Shown here piece after piece: positions 46,412-58,899 of a stretch of 64,000 bases of DNA; positions within the stretch are counted from its first letter, which is position 1, and each line of letters begins with the position of its first letter. The translations under genes and the position numbers were made by a program. Origin of the DNA: Neofusicoccum parvum (lineage: Eukaryota > Ascomycota > Dothideomycetes > Botryosphaeriales > Botryosphaeriaceae); contig CP087216.1 in the NCBI GenBank assembly GCA_020912385.1, positions 1,860,001 through 1,924,000 of the forward strand, given 5' to 3'. The notes beneath the pieces were generated by a model. It saw only the letters and a list, made by a program, of their open reading frames with translations. It was not told where the DNA came from and searched no databases.

Positions 46412-49400
46412 ATGGAGTCCTCGCAGATCTGGGTCGTTTCTGCTTCACTCATCATCGGGGGACTGGGGCTCATCTTCGTACTCCGAGGCCAGTCCAAATC
46501 AAGTCCTCGGAAGCCTGCATTCAGGCAAGACCTTGATTACCGGACGACCTTCAGGCTGCAGGGCCTTCCGAAGAGTTATGCTGGGCGCGAACTGACCCGG
46601 AAAGATGTGGAAAGGCTCGTCGGGAGCGCTTTCAAGGTTGAGCAGGGTATCACGGTCGTTGTCAAATCCCTCGGAGACCACCCGTTGAACGAAAATCAGA
46701 AGGTAGCTACGTTGAGCTTCTCTGAAATCCCGGGTCTTATACGGCAATCGTCAGTGAGAGACCGGGAATTTCGGGCCGGACCCACGTTGGATGATGGCAC
46801 TCCCGCTGGTCCTTGGCTGTACATGGACATCCATTTTAATGGACTTACGCCGCTGCATCACCAGTCAGACTCGGAGTGTGAAGTTGAGTATGAAGTCTTC
46901 GTTCCGTCTTTGCGATGCAGAAATCAAACTGACGGCCTTGCTTTAGCCTTGTCGCTATTTCCGGTCTCGGCTCAAACGCTTTTGGGTCGTTTAAAAATAG
47001 GGGCGGTGATTTTATGTGGCTCCGCGATGTTCTGCCTTTTGATGTTACGGATACGCGGGTCTTCATCTACGGGTACGATAGCCAGGTTTTCGAAAGCGAG
47101 TCGTTCCAAGGCCTAAGTGATCTTGCTCTCGGGCTCCTTTCCGCACTTAGAGCCCTCAAGCATGACCGGAAAACCCACAACAACATTGTTCTTCTTGGAC
47201 ACAGTCTCGGAGGCCTGGTGATTAAAGAGGTCTGTTGTCTGCCCACATATTTGGTAACGAAATTTCCTATTGACGTATTCACAGACACTTTGTTTAATGA
47301 ACGAAACTAGGGAGAAAATGGAGGAGCCAATTCTCGGATTGGTACGCGGAGTCCTTCTCTTTGGCGTCCCAAATCAGGGCATGGCCGTTCAGTCACTACT
47401 GCCGCTGGTTCGAGGCAACCTCAATGAGAAGTTCGTCCGCTCACTTGGAGAAGATGAAGAAATACTGCGCCTCTTGGCCCGTCGGTTTTCCCAACTTTCT
47501 GAAGCTTCCGACCTTGGTGTAGTATCATTTTATGAAACTTCGCTGTCTCCCACCGCATGTAAGGTATATAGCCAGTGCACCCTACAGTTTGGAATTCACT
47601 CTCATCTCGATACAGGTTGACGGAAAGATGAAGATGGCTGGGAATCCTACTACACTTGTAGGGATCTCATCGGCTACAGAAGGCGCCCCATGGCAAACTG
47701 AGCGCCGAGACGTTGTTCCGATCAACCGCAGCCACTCAGAACTTGTCAAATTCACTGGGCCACACGATCGTGTTTACGAACTGGACGTCCGACCTCAACT
47801 AAGAAGGCTTGTTCGAAAAGCAAGAGGTTGCTACTGTCCCGCCTGCAACATTGATACAATGACTAACACGCATTGCCAGAGCATAACCCATCTCCACTCG
47901 AAACAGGTATGTATTGCACAATCGATCGGTATCAACATCAGGAAGATCACTAACCTTGCGGTAGAATGCTTGCGTGCACTGTCTTTCCGTGAACAGGATT
48001 TCCGGCCGGATCAAATCATCACTGCTGAAAATCGTACGTGCAGATGGATTCTGAAAAATAAGTCTTACTTGGAATGGTGCAACCTGCCATGCGGCCTGCT
48101 CTGGATCCAAGGAAAACCGGGATCTGGCAAATCGACCGTAATGAAGTACGCGCTGAAGGAGATGGAAGCTACTGCCAAGGAAGTGATGGAGACCTCTCGT
48201 CATGACGATATCATTGTTACTTCGTTCTTCTTCCATGGCCGAGGCACAGACCTTCAACGGACACCAGTGGGGCTTCTCCGCTCCTTGTTGAACCAGATCC
48301 TCAAGCACTTCCCGGAGGCGTTAGCAGAGATTACGGCCATATACGAAGAGAAATGCCGGCGAATGGGAGAATGCGGCCGTTCGTGGGAATGGAACAGTGA
48401 GCAGCTACAGGATCTATTTAAGAAACACCTGCAGCTTTCATCTCAAAGAAAGGGCCCTCCTCGCACACTCGTAATTTACATTGATGCGTTAGACGAGTGC
48501 GGCACCCAGGACGCCCAAAAGTTGAGGGCATTCTTCTCCAAACTGGCATCCGAAAATTCCAAACTCTCGAGTAAGCTGATGTTGAAAGTCTGCTTCTCAT
48601 CGAGATGGTACCCAGTTCTCCATTGGGAACCCTCTGGCAGCCGACACGTCATCGCCGTGGAAGATCACAACACCCGCGACATCTCAGTGGTAGTCCATTC
48701 AAGACTTGCTGACATGTCTTCAGAGAAGAAAAGAGATTTAATAAAACCAGAAATCGTGTCCAGAGCACGAGGTGTTTTCCAGTGGGCTGAGCTGGTTTGC
48801 AACGAAGCTCTAGAGTTGGGCCTCATTGGAGAACCAACCCCCTACATAATCAGGAAAATCCGAGAGGTTCCGGAGGATTTGAATGACCTTTACAGGAGCC
48901 TTCTGGAGGAAGTGGATCCTCAGAAGCTCGTGTATACTGTCCGATTATTCCGATGGGTTTGCTTCGCCGGACGGCCCCTCACTGTACTTGAGATTCAACA
49001 CGCATCCATGCTTGCACCAGACATGGAAGAAACGTCTATTGAGAAATACAAGAAGAAGGACGAGTTTCAGGGTGACCTGGAAGACACCATAAGAGCAATC
49101 AAAAACTTGTCGAAGGGTCTGATTGAGATCAAGACGGCTCCCGAAGAGGATTTGGAGGACCAAGTTCCAAAGGTGCAGTTAATCCACCAATCAGTTCTGG
49201 ATTACCTACTGGACACTGGATTCCAGCATTTGGAAGGTCGTCTCTCATCAACACCTGCCGGACGCGGTCATTTCCATATTGCAGTATCCTGTATGCGCTA
49301 TATTTTCATGCAAGAGATGCAAATGTTCCTACGAAGGACGTTTTCTTGGGACCAAAAAATAAATCAAGCCAGATTCCTCGTTGCCGACTCAAACGAAAAG

Positions 49401-51005
49401 ATTCTCCAGGATTTTCCGCTTGTCAGGTATGCTTTCGCAGCTGTCATTTTCCACCTCCAGATGACGGAAGCGGAAGATTTTGATCAAGCACCTCTTCTGG
49501 ACTTACTCTTCTGGCCATGCGATGAAGAGCTCGGAGGATGCTACAATGATATTTTGGCGTCGGAAAAAGGGCCTGTCAAACTCTGGGATTGGTCCAAAAG
49601 GCTCATTCACATCCTTGCGGAAGCAGGTGTTGTCACCGCGCTAAGGCCTCTCGTTGATTATCGAGACACGAATTTGCATCAGAATCCCAGCCTGGATCGG
49701 GTATCTCGTCTCGTCTCCGTGAGTCGACGCCACAGAAAACGTGATGAGACCATCCATATATCAGGCCAAGTGAACATGGATCTCAGGACAGCTGCCCTTT
49801 TGACACCATTGCATTACGCTGCCATGAACAACCACGGAGTGGCTGTGCGCGAGTTACTCAGATCAGCAACCGTAAACCCAAATGCCCAAGATGCCTACCA
49901 ACTATCCCCTCTTCATTACGCTGCGAAGAATGGGAGCGCAAACGCCGTCGTCGAGCTTCTGGCATCCGATGCGGTTGATCGAAACGCAAGAGACCGCTTA
50001 GAAAGGACGCCACTCCATCATTCTGTGCTCCAAGGCCATCTCCCAATAGTACAGCTTCTCCTGGGAGATGAGCGGACGGACAGCAAATGCAAAGACGCAT
50101 TCAACGCAACGCCGCTCTACCTCGCCGTCACTGCAAATTCTCCCCACAAGAACCGCATCGCAGAGTGCCTTCTTCAATGGTTGGACTTTGACGTCAACAC
50201 ACAAGAACTCGAGGGGAACACGGTGCTCCACGCCGCAATAATCGCAGGCAAGGACGCCCTCGTCAGACAACTGCTGAGCGTGGAAGATACCGACGTGAAC
50301 ATCAAAGACCATCGAGGTCACACCCCATTGATGACCGCCATCATATGCAACAGCAAATCGGCAGCAAACGACATGGTGAAGATGAGAAACGCAGATTTGA
50401 ACTTAGGGGACAAGAGGGGCATAACGCCACTCATGATGGCTGCTGAAATGGGCTTGCCCAGTTTTGTACGCCTCTTCCTGTCATCCAGAAACATCGATCT
50501 CAACATCGCGGACGACAGAGGACGCACAGCATTGGACATTGCCGTGGAGGTCATCAAAGAAGTAGTCGACGTGTTGTATGGAGAGGACAAGAATGTTCAA
50601 TCAATGCCTGGCGGGAAAATCCGCAAGGTGCTCTTTGACATGGGAAGAGTTATCGGCATGCTTCTCAATGACCCGAGAGTTGATCACGACCGCGAGAATA
50701 AAGAAGGGCGGACGTCAATATTCCACGCGGCGGCATATGGGTTCAGGAAAGAAACTCTTAGGCTGCTGGGAGAAAACAGAGCTCGAGCTCAGAAGAGAGA
50801 CCGAAGCGGCAACACGCCACTCTCGGTAGCGTCGGCTGCGGGGCATGGATATATTGTGGAAGCTCTGGTTGAGTTTGGCGAATGTGACACGGAGATGACG
50901 CAGCATGCGTATAGAGTGGCCAGAGACCAATACAGATACGGAGTGATGGAAATATTGGTAAAGAGTGGCACTGCCAACTTCGGTCAACGAGAGGAACGCA
51001 GTTGA
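46412..51005 (+). CDS. NLR-like protein: membrane segment, alpha/beta-hydrolase, NACHT ATPase, ankyrin repeats
   Basis: Six exons join in phase: 46412-46887, 46947-47229, 47285-47563, 47616-47826, 47880-47906 and 47965-51005, giving 1438 residues. Order: an N-terminal hydrophobic helix (VSASLIIGGLGLIFVL, about 9-25); an unassigned segment to about 155; an alpha/beta-hydrolase (VAISGLGSNAFGSFK, MWLRDVLP, nucleophile elbow GHSLGGLVIKE at about 243-253, LLFGVPNQG); a NACHT module with Walker A GKPGSGKST (about 475), Walker B LVIYIDALDE (about 596) and an arginine-rich sensor region; and about nine ankyrin repeats (about 1037-1420, e.g. TPLHYAAMNNHG, RTPLHHSVLQGH). This order is that of fungal NOD-like receptors, some of which control heterokaryon incompatibility and cell death. 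The first splice is what restores the hydrolase start. GC is lower than in both neighbours. Ligand and effector action are unknown. Confidence 0.9.
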
Positions 51006-52019
51006 GAGGAGAGTATGAAAGGTAGTATTTCACCAACACCGGAGAAAGGAAGGAAAAACTCGACTCGATCACCGACTGCACTTGAATTTTGATGAAGAGA
51101 AAGATAGATAGCGATGAGTTTTCTTAAACCCGCAAATATAAAAATTCCTGACATAACCGGAGACTTGACGAAAATATTCAACATGATGAGGTTTCGTGTT
51201 AGGAAGAGTTTAGAGCCTGCTCAACATAATTAGGTAATGGTAGTGTATTAAAGTGAGTAACGAATGCAATTAGCAGCAATTGACCGTGTCCGGTCAACTG
51301 GTGTGCGAAAGTCAACATCCCGTTGACGAACAAACGATTTCATCTTGAGGGTCTGATTTCATATAGCAGCCGCAGGAAACCACCCAGTCGATCGAATGGA
51401 GAAATCTGGGTAGCCATGTCCGAGCGGTCCGCCCGTTCACCCTCTACTTCGACGACTTGGAGACGTTTAAAAGTGACCGGTTCGTCTTCCCATCGAATAC
51501 AACTTGCTTAAACCATAATTGCCGCGCAGGATGGTGGGAGGCTTGACACATTCAGGATCAGTGCTGAGACAGCCGCGTAGTCTCAACGGAGTAGGGTAGT
51601 CGGCATTTTCACATGAAATTATTAGTGATATTGCCCATGTAGCAACGCTTCGGCAACGATGCTACCGCCGATGGACGTAGGATACCTTTGTTAGGTTGCC
51701 CAATCATGGCCTCACGCGCCTTCGCACGATTGGGGGTGCCACATGAACACGACCGAGAGCCTCTGCGAGGAGATTTCAGACCTGACCCACAACAATATGT
51801 GGTTGGAACTTGGAAAAAAGCAGTCTCAGCAACCGAGTATCAGAGCCGCATTCACCACATTGGCCGGACAGTGCAACAAAACCCATCTTTGAATATCTCT
51901 ACAACCAAGTCAGCGCGACACCACCCCACTGCCGCAAAACCCGTGCAGCGCGGTGCCACCCGCAGAGAAACAGAAACAGACCTCACGCTTCTCATGGCGC
52001 CTCACCGCCGCCTCTCCGG
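51006..52019. other. Convergent intergenic region between NLR-like and GH92 genes
   Basis: AT-rich near the NLR-like stop, GC-rich near the GH92 stop. Overlapping frames at 51688-52023 have no domain. No gene seen. Confidence 0.45.
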
Positions 52020-54798
52020 CTAAAAGCCCATGACCTTATCCTCCGGCCAAAACTTCATGGCCATCGGATGGTGCGGCGCGGCGCCCGCAGCCCTCCTTAC
52101 CACATCCGCCCTCCTGGTCCTGCTCGCCGTCTCGTTGAACCCCTGGTACTCGCTCAAGCTCGGCGGCAGATCCTGCACGCGCGTGCCCCAGGCGCTCTCG
52201 TTGCGGCCGAGCGTGAGCACGAGCTCCTTGCCGTCGGTGAAGAAGCTGTGGTCGATCCAGTTGCGGGTGTACGGCTCGCCGTCGAGGGTGGCGCTCTGGA
52301 TGTAGATGGCCTCGTAGGACGGGTCGAAGTTGACGTTGCGGATGGTGGCGGTGTTGTTGGTGAGCGGGTGCGTGATGTTGACGCTCTCGAAGTACGGCGG
52401 GATGATGAAGTACACGTCCTGGCCCGGGTTCGGGAACAGGCCCATCATCGAGAAGGCGACGAAGGCGCCCATGGTGCCGCTGTCGTCGTTGCCGGGCAGC
52501 CCGTCGTTCGTCGTCTTGAAGAAGCCCGGGATGTAGAAGTGGCTGCGCTTGGCGGAGAGGCCGGGGCGGCCGGCGTAGTGGTACTGGAAGACGGTGAGGA
52601 ACGAGGGCTCGTTGCCGATGTAGGTGATTTCCGTGTCGTGCAGGTACTCCAGGCGTCGCACGTACTCGGTGGGCCCGCCGAAGGCGGTGATGAGCGCAGC
52701 TTGGTCGTGCGGCACGTAGAAGGCGTATTCCCAGATCGAGGACTCGAACGTCTCGCCGGCTGTGTTCTGCAGACTACAGACGGAGTTGGGGAAGGGATCA
52801 ATGTTGCTGCACACGAGCGGGTCTTGGAAGCCCCAGGTGCCGTTGAGGTAGCGAGGCTGGAAGAAGCCAGTGAAGCCGGTGCTGGTGCCGTTTAGGAACG
52901 ATGTCTGGTTTTCCTTGAAGAGGTTCTGCCAGTTGCCACTTCGGTCTTGATACTTCTGAACATCAGAGTCCAGATTGCCGATCCTGCCAGCCATCTCGGA
53001 AATTGTGAAATCGTTGTACGAGTACTCCAGAGTACGGGAGATACTCCTGGTCATCGTGCCGAATCCCTTGTAGTCAAAATCTTCCACAGGGATGTAGCCC
53101 AGCGCCTTCCAGCTGTCAAGGCCACCACGTCCTTGGCAGCACCAGTCATATGGCTCGACCTCTGCGTCTTTTACGACAGCAGCGTAGCCATCTTCCCAGT
53201 CAATTCCATCAGTCAGCCCTTTCAAGTAGGTATCTGCAAGCACGACATCCGCGTTGGATCCACCTGGAAATGGTCAGCGGAGTTCGGTTCATGCTGTCAT
53301 GGCCATCTTACCTTGCGTGTAACCCTTGTTCAGAGACATACTACATTGTGTCAGATCCCATAACTACCCAAGTTACATGAAAGCAACGAGCTGCAGAACT
53401 CACCGGCAGTCTGGAAGCCAGCCGACATGGCGGTACGTGTCAATGAGAGATCGAACCTAAATGCGGTAAGCATGTGTCCTCAAAGTGACAACTCCAGTGC
53501 TTACCATCCTGGCAACCTGCGTGGGATCCACAATGGTCAAGAACGGCAACTGAGAGCGGAACAAATCCCAAATACAGTAAAAAGAGTCAAAGTAGGGCTC
53601 ATCGCTCTGCCACAGCGGGTTCTCCCCAGTGTAGTCTTGCGGGTTGACGAAGGTGCGGTAGATGCCACTGTAGAAATTGACGAGAAAGTCCCGGTCGATG
53701 TTGTTCGTAGAGGCCTGGATGGGGCTGAGCTTCTGCGTCCATTCGGCGACCGCGTCATTCTGGGTGCCTTCGAAGTCGAAATCCGGGATCTCCGATTCGG
53801 CATTGCTGCAAGCCTGCTGCTCGCTGATCAGGCTGACGCCCACGCGCGCCAAGATGGGGCTGTCACCAGGATCATCGAACCGGACGAAGCCTCCTCCTGG
53901 AAGAGGGTACCCGTTGATGGAGCGGGAAATGGTCAGGTTCTTGACGTCTGCGCTGGCTCTGCTGTTGGCGAAAATGCCGTTGTCGCGGATGTTGGCACCT
54001 TGGAAATCGGCGCAGAAATAAGCAACGTAATTGCCCTGGCCAAAACTGGGTGTGTACCGAGCGTTTCCTGTCAATCGACCTGTGTCGGCGTCCACGGCGA
54101 TCGTTCCGTTGTCCTGGCGAGAATCCGAAAGGTCTGTCAGGTCCAGAAGAATGAGCGGGCTGGGAGAGCTGCCATCAGAGCTGGTGGAAGGGAATTTGAA
54201 GCGGAAGAGATTCGTGTGCTGAGCGGCAGTCATGTCCACGGCAACACCGCTGTTCAGAGTCAGGCCGAAGTACCCGGGGCTGGCCTGTAGCGATTCATTC
54301 CTGAACTGGGTTCTCCTCTGTTTTTTGGGATAGGTGCATCTGTTGATGTCGTCTCCGGGGCAGGCAGTGTAGGGGAACAGCGGGAAAAGCCCAAGAGAAG
54401 GGCTCCCTCCAGTGCCGGAGTCGTGCATCTGGCTGAAGCCGGTAATGTTTGCACCATCGCTGGTGAAGCCTCCTTGGTTGCTCTGGGAGTCCGTGTCCGC
54501 GACGGATTTCGCCTGGAGGAGTTCTCAGCATGCGGATCATGCAGATTGCACAGAGCTGGCAGACGGCCCAGCCAGAACACAAGCGAGCGACGACCTACCA
54601 TTCCAAAGGGACGGCATGCACCCGAGAAGACATTGCCTGGCGGTGTCAGTGGGCGCCTCGTCCCTGCACGTTTCGAAACGAACCTCCATTGCTGCTGCCG
54701 ATCAACTGATCTACATACTGCAGAGCATCAAACTGGGCGCGCACAGGCGAGGCGCAGAGGCCGGCCAGCAAAAGAGCGGAGATGTGCTTCAGACCCAT
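52020..54798 (-). CDS. Secreted glycoside hydrolase family 92 alpha-1,2-mannosidase
   Basis: Calcium-dependent exo-alpha-mannosidase that trims mannose from glycoproteins, outside the cell or in the secretory route. Six exons join in phase on the minus strand: 54684-54798, 54599-54636, 53505-54512, 53404-53456, 53312-53340 and 52020-53263, giving 828 residues. Exon 1 is a signal peptide (MGLKHISALLLAGLCASPVRA) plus YVDQLIGSSNG; exon 2 gives GNVFSGACRPFGM, the conserved N-terminal GH92 stretch; the next exons give GWLPDCRMSLNKGYTQGGSNADVVLADTY-type sequence. The catalytic/calcium region is GLPGNDDSGTMGAF (about residue 675), and FYCIWDLFRSQLP is also conserved. Exons of 38, 53 and 29 nt are easily lost in automatic models. 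A weak TATA-like TTAAATA lies about 75 bases upstream. Family certain; exact linkage inferred. Confidence 0.95.
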
Positions 54799-56335
54799 GG
54801 CGAAAAGAGCGAATGCAGAGACGGCGCTATGGAGGGCGACGAAGCTGCAGCACGAACGAGCAGCGGACTTGTGTATTTAACTCCAGGAACATGACGGGAT
54901 CAGCAGTCACCCGGGGCATGGGCCTGCTGCGCGCCGAGGCGGCTCACGGCCTTGCCCATCGCGGACAAGAGATTGCTGCAAAGCATAATGCCGCAGGTCA
55001 GCCGTTGTGGGCGACGGGGTCAAAGAGGCAGGTCCACCAGTCATGGGGCCATCGCTGCTAGTGCCGAGGGCAGCGGGAGATAAGCTTTTGGGCGGCCTAT
55101 GGCGGGGCTTGAGTGGCTCCATGCGGTGTCGGCGTCTGGGGTAGCAGGCGGAAACGCTAAAGCAGCAGTAAGGGGCACCCATGGGGTACAAACACAGGCG
55201 AAATTGCAGGTTGCTGCGCAACACTCCGATTGAGTGTGCCCGACGTCAAGACTCGCAAGAAGCTCGCCGTCAGCGCGGCCAACGGAACGGCCGGAAAGGA
55301 AAACGCGCCCAGGTGCGGCGGTCCACGCTGCTGCTGGTGCTGTTGCTACTGGCGCGAGGCGATCCCATGGGAGGGTGTGACGACTAAGAGGTCACTCGCC
55401 GCGCCGTGTCGATCTTAACACCGCGTCTGCTCTGCACGCCAAGCCGGCTATTGCTCTGCCGTCTGTTTCTCCGGCCCGCTCTCCGCACTCCAACTGCTCC
55501 AAACTTTGTTTCCCCGAGACTCAAGCATACCGTCCATGCTAGAATCGTGGTACGGCTTGTTTGAGGACCCGCTATCGAAACGACCCCGCGCGTTCCGGCT
55601 TCTGAGTCGGGCCCAAGCAACCGCTCCGGTACCGTGTGTTCATGCGTTGTTCTTTCCCCCCAGCTTCTCCACACCTATTTATAGAACCACGCTGGCAGCC
55701 AACATTTCCGAGCAGAATCGAAGCACAGCGAAACATTCCCAGGCCCCTTCAAGAAGCATAACCTGAGCTGCCACGTTCTCGATGCTTTAGTTTGAGACTC
55801 TTCTCCAGCCCTGAAAGCCTGGTGAAGATCCGAGCCTATCGGGCCATGTAAGCCGCCACCAAGAGTTTCTTACTGTTGACAAGATTTGGTCGGTGTGTAG
55901 AAGGATCCTATAGCCGATGGCTTGTGATAAAATGTTCTTAGAAAACGCAGGTGTAGATCAGGCTTGCTGGCGAGCTCTTCCGCCGACGGACAGCAGTTAT
56001 TGGGGTGACTCGCTGTGCAGCTGGATGATGGGCGTTGCAGAAGTGACCAAGCGTTGAGCTTCCGAGATGGTGGGTGCTCTGTACTGAGAATTCGTGGGCA
56101 TATATACCTGGTGGATCACATACTGGGCGCGAAAGCGGTGCGTTAAGAGTTGGGACCGAAGAACACTGAGGAAAAGGCGACTTAAGAGTGAAGAGGCGCT
56201 TCATTCCCCAACTTCCAAAGTTTTCTCTAGCTGGTTCCAATGACGAGCTCTCCATCCGATACGTAGGGACAGAGAATGTTGCGTTTTGCTGAAACTCGAG
56301 CTAATCACCGCCCGGCATCGTTTTTTACTCCAGCA
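54799..56335. other. Intergenic region upstream of GH92
   Basis: 1.5 kb holding the GH92 promoter and the 3' flank of the DUF985 gene. A TATA-like TATTTATAG (+ strand, near 55676) and CATATATACC near 56097 are not followed by a supported frame. No gene seen. Confidence 0.45.
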
Positions 56336-57480
56336 TCACTCGGCAGCGGCGACGTCCATGCGCAACAGCCACGCCAACTCCGTCGCCTTTTCAGCCCCAA
56401 TGAGCTCCACCAGGGCATCCGGCTTCATAAAGTCATGATCCAGATACTCGAAGCCCGGGACAACCGTCTGCACAAGCACCATCAGCCCGATACTCCTGGT
56501 CGCGTTCTCGAGATAACTCACCTCACTGATCAAGCACCCATCCTCGCTGCTGTGCCCACCCTCCACATCCGGCAGCAAGAAGCTCGCCTTATACTTGCCC
56601 CCCTCGACGATCCACTGCAGCTTCTCCCCCGCCACAACATCCTGCCCGACGACCCACGTCTCCACGCGCGCCTCGCCCTTCGGCCTGAGCCCCATCGCCA
56701 CCTCGTCCGCATGGATAATCACATACCTAGCCCTCCCCTTATGCAGCGTGTGCACCGTCCTGCCCCTCTGTCAGCCCTCCAGCTCACCCAGAGCACACAC
56801 ACAAAAAAAAAAAGACGACCGCGTCTCGACACAGGCAAAGAAAGCGCCGCGCCACTCACCGCCCCTTGTTCCGGTGCCACTTCCCCACGCTCCGGCCCTC
56901 GGTCAGCAGGTAGTAGATCGACGTGCTCGCGCTCCGCGTCAGGTCCGCCCACCGCTGCGCCGCCGTCGCGTGCGCGCCCTCCGCCGCCTCCGTGCTCTCG
57001 GTGAAGCGGTGCTGCTGCTCCGCCGCCGCCGCCGCCGCCGCCGCCATGCCGCTGTCATACGACGCGTGGAACGGGTTGGCCACGCGGCGCCGGTCGCGGT
57101 CCGTCTCGGTGAAGTAGCCGCCCTGGCGGGTGGGTGCGTGAGTGGGCGGGGTTTCGCGGAGGGGTGGGTGGATGGGGAAGGGGATGGGGGAGGGGGTTGG
57201 AAGGGGGTGGTGTTTTGGATGAGGCTGCGTGATGGAGAAAAGGACAAGGTCGTCCGGGTGGATGCCTCGTCTCCCTCAATTGTGACGGGGTGGGCTTGGG
57301 CTAGGCTTAGGGGTTTACCTCTGGGTGCGCTGTCATCTTGAGGGCGGAGATGATGGCGCGCGAACCAGCAGGCTCGTTGGGCTGGACGGTGCCACCGGAG
57401 CCGGGGTCCTTGGTCTGGCTGGAGAGGAAGGGGAAGGCGGGCTGGATGGGATGCGTGAGTGTAGGGTCGATGAGAGACAT
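56336..57480 (-). CDS. DUF985 (RmlC-like cupin) family protein
   Basis: Three exons, 57319-57480, 56860-57122 and 56336-56759, give 282 residues. The cupin fold starts ALKMTAHPEGGYFTETDR, continues TSIYYLLTEGRSVGKWHRNKGRTVHTLHKG and ends with GFEYLDHDFMKPDALVELI, which matches the DUF985/YML079W-type cupins (PF06172). Each splice restores conserved text (HPE-GGYF and NKGR-TVHTL). A poly-alanine run of eight with neighbouring Met and Ala, coded by a GCC repeat near 57020-57046, is inserted in an exposed loop. A segment of about 25 residues between EVAMGL and GEKLQW is also longer than usual. A TATA-like TATAAG (minus, 57649-57654) lies about 170 bases upstream. Function is unknown; sugar-nucleotide epimerase-like chemistry has been suggested for the fold but is not shown. 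Confidence 0.88.
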
Positions 57481-58899
57481 GTTGCCTGTGTTGCTGGGAG
57501 ATGACGGGATGGCCAGGTGATTTTTCTTCTTCTCTAGGCTGCGAGTCAGCCGTCGTAGTTCAAGAGACGCAGGCGGCTTGATTGAAAAAACTCTTGTAGG
57601 AATATGTTGGGATGAAAGAAGGGAATAGTAAGCAGAGACAAGTGATGTCTTATATGCTGCACGGAGTGGGGGAAGAGGTAAGGATTAGAGAGATGACGTG
57701 AGATAAGATACGTACCGACGCGTCTTCACGTGCCGATTACGCCAGAGAAAAAAAACAGCTTTTGGACGTGCTCTACATCGCGCATCGCATAATCCGGCGG
57801 GCAGAGGCACGGCTGGCAAGGCAAAACAGCTGCAGGTGGCCGCGAGAGGTACACACAAACATTGCGCCGCGGTGTCGTGTTGTGGGTGGAGCGGAACTGT
57901 CCAGACGGATTCAGGCCCATTTGCCGTCGCCAAGCCATGACGTGGGTGCGTGAAACACCAGTTCAACTTGGTGGATGCAGTTGATCGTGACAACAAGTCA
58001 TCAAATCTTTGGTGGAATTTGTGTAGACTAACTTCCAAAGGAGTACTCGCCAAAACACATTATCATTGCCTCGTCTCAGCTTCAGCCACCGCAACCACTT
58101 TCAAGACGCATGAAAGACACACATGACCTATGCTCCAATCTCTCTCTCTATCAAACACCCGCTAATTTCCCATCATCCTAAACCCATCTTCATGCCTCAA
58201 GACCTTTAAGACGTTTATAAAATAAAATAAAATGGAAACAACCAAAGAGGAAAAAGAAAATAAAAAACCGGGGAAAAGGGCGTGCAAACGAGGGATAGAA
58301 AGGAAGAAACGACCGTATTTCACAGCTTTAGTTTTACTCCTACCCTCCATGCTTCTCTTCATCCATTTTTCGACTTCCGCAAAAACGCAAAATAAGTAAA
58401 CCCAGAACGGTGCAAAGGAAAAACAGCCTATCATACAGTTCCAGCAATCATCCCTACCAACCAGACAATGTTTTTTTCGCGCAAAGGTGGAGGCTCGCCT
58501 GCATTCGACAACAGGAATCAAGTAGCTGGTGTCGAATGTTGCAGTCAAGAGCCGAACGAGAAGGGTATGAAACGCATCGAACGGGGTGCGGTCAGTCAGG
58601 TCGAAAACGAACGGCGGCGGGCAGGGGAGAATGACAAGGGGCGGACGCAGCGAGGAAGACGGCAACTAGAAGGACGCAAGCAGTAGCAACACGAAACAAA
58701 GATCCCATAGTTCCTACCCTCCTTTCCATCCGGCCGCAGCGATGGATGATCCCAATCGCTATGCATCGCAAAAGAAGACCATCAACTGAACACAGTCTCT
58801 TTGCTGTGATGATCCATGCCCGAAAACGCCAGCCCATCACCTACAACATTCACATCCTTGTTAATGTTGTCAGGCAGACGGACGATGCTCATCTTTTTA
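57481..58899. other. Intergenic region
   Basis: Between DUF985 and the Zds-family gene. 58190-58420 is A-rich. I see no coding frame with support. The last 300 bases are the 3' flank of the Zds-family gene. Confidence 0.45.

Noticed and set aside
47230..47284. Splice acceptor at CTAG near 47310 for the third exon of the NLR-like gene
   Set aside because: The phase does not fit. The CACAG acceptor at 47284 keeps the frame and gives continuous coding sequence.
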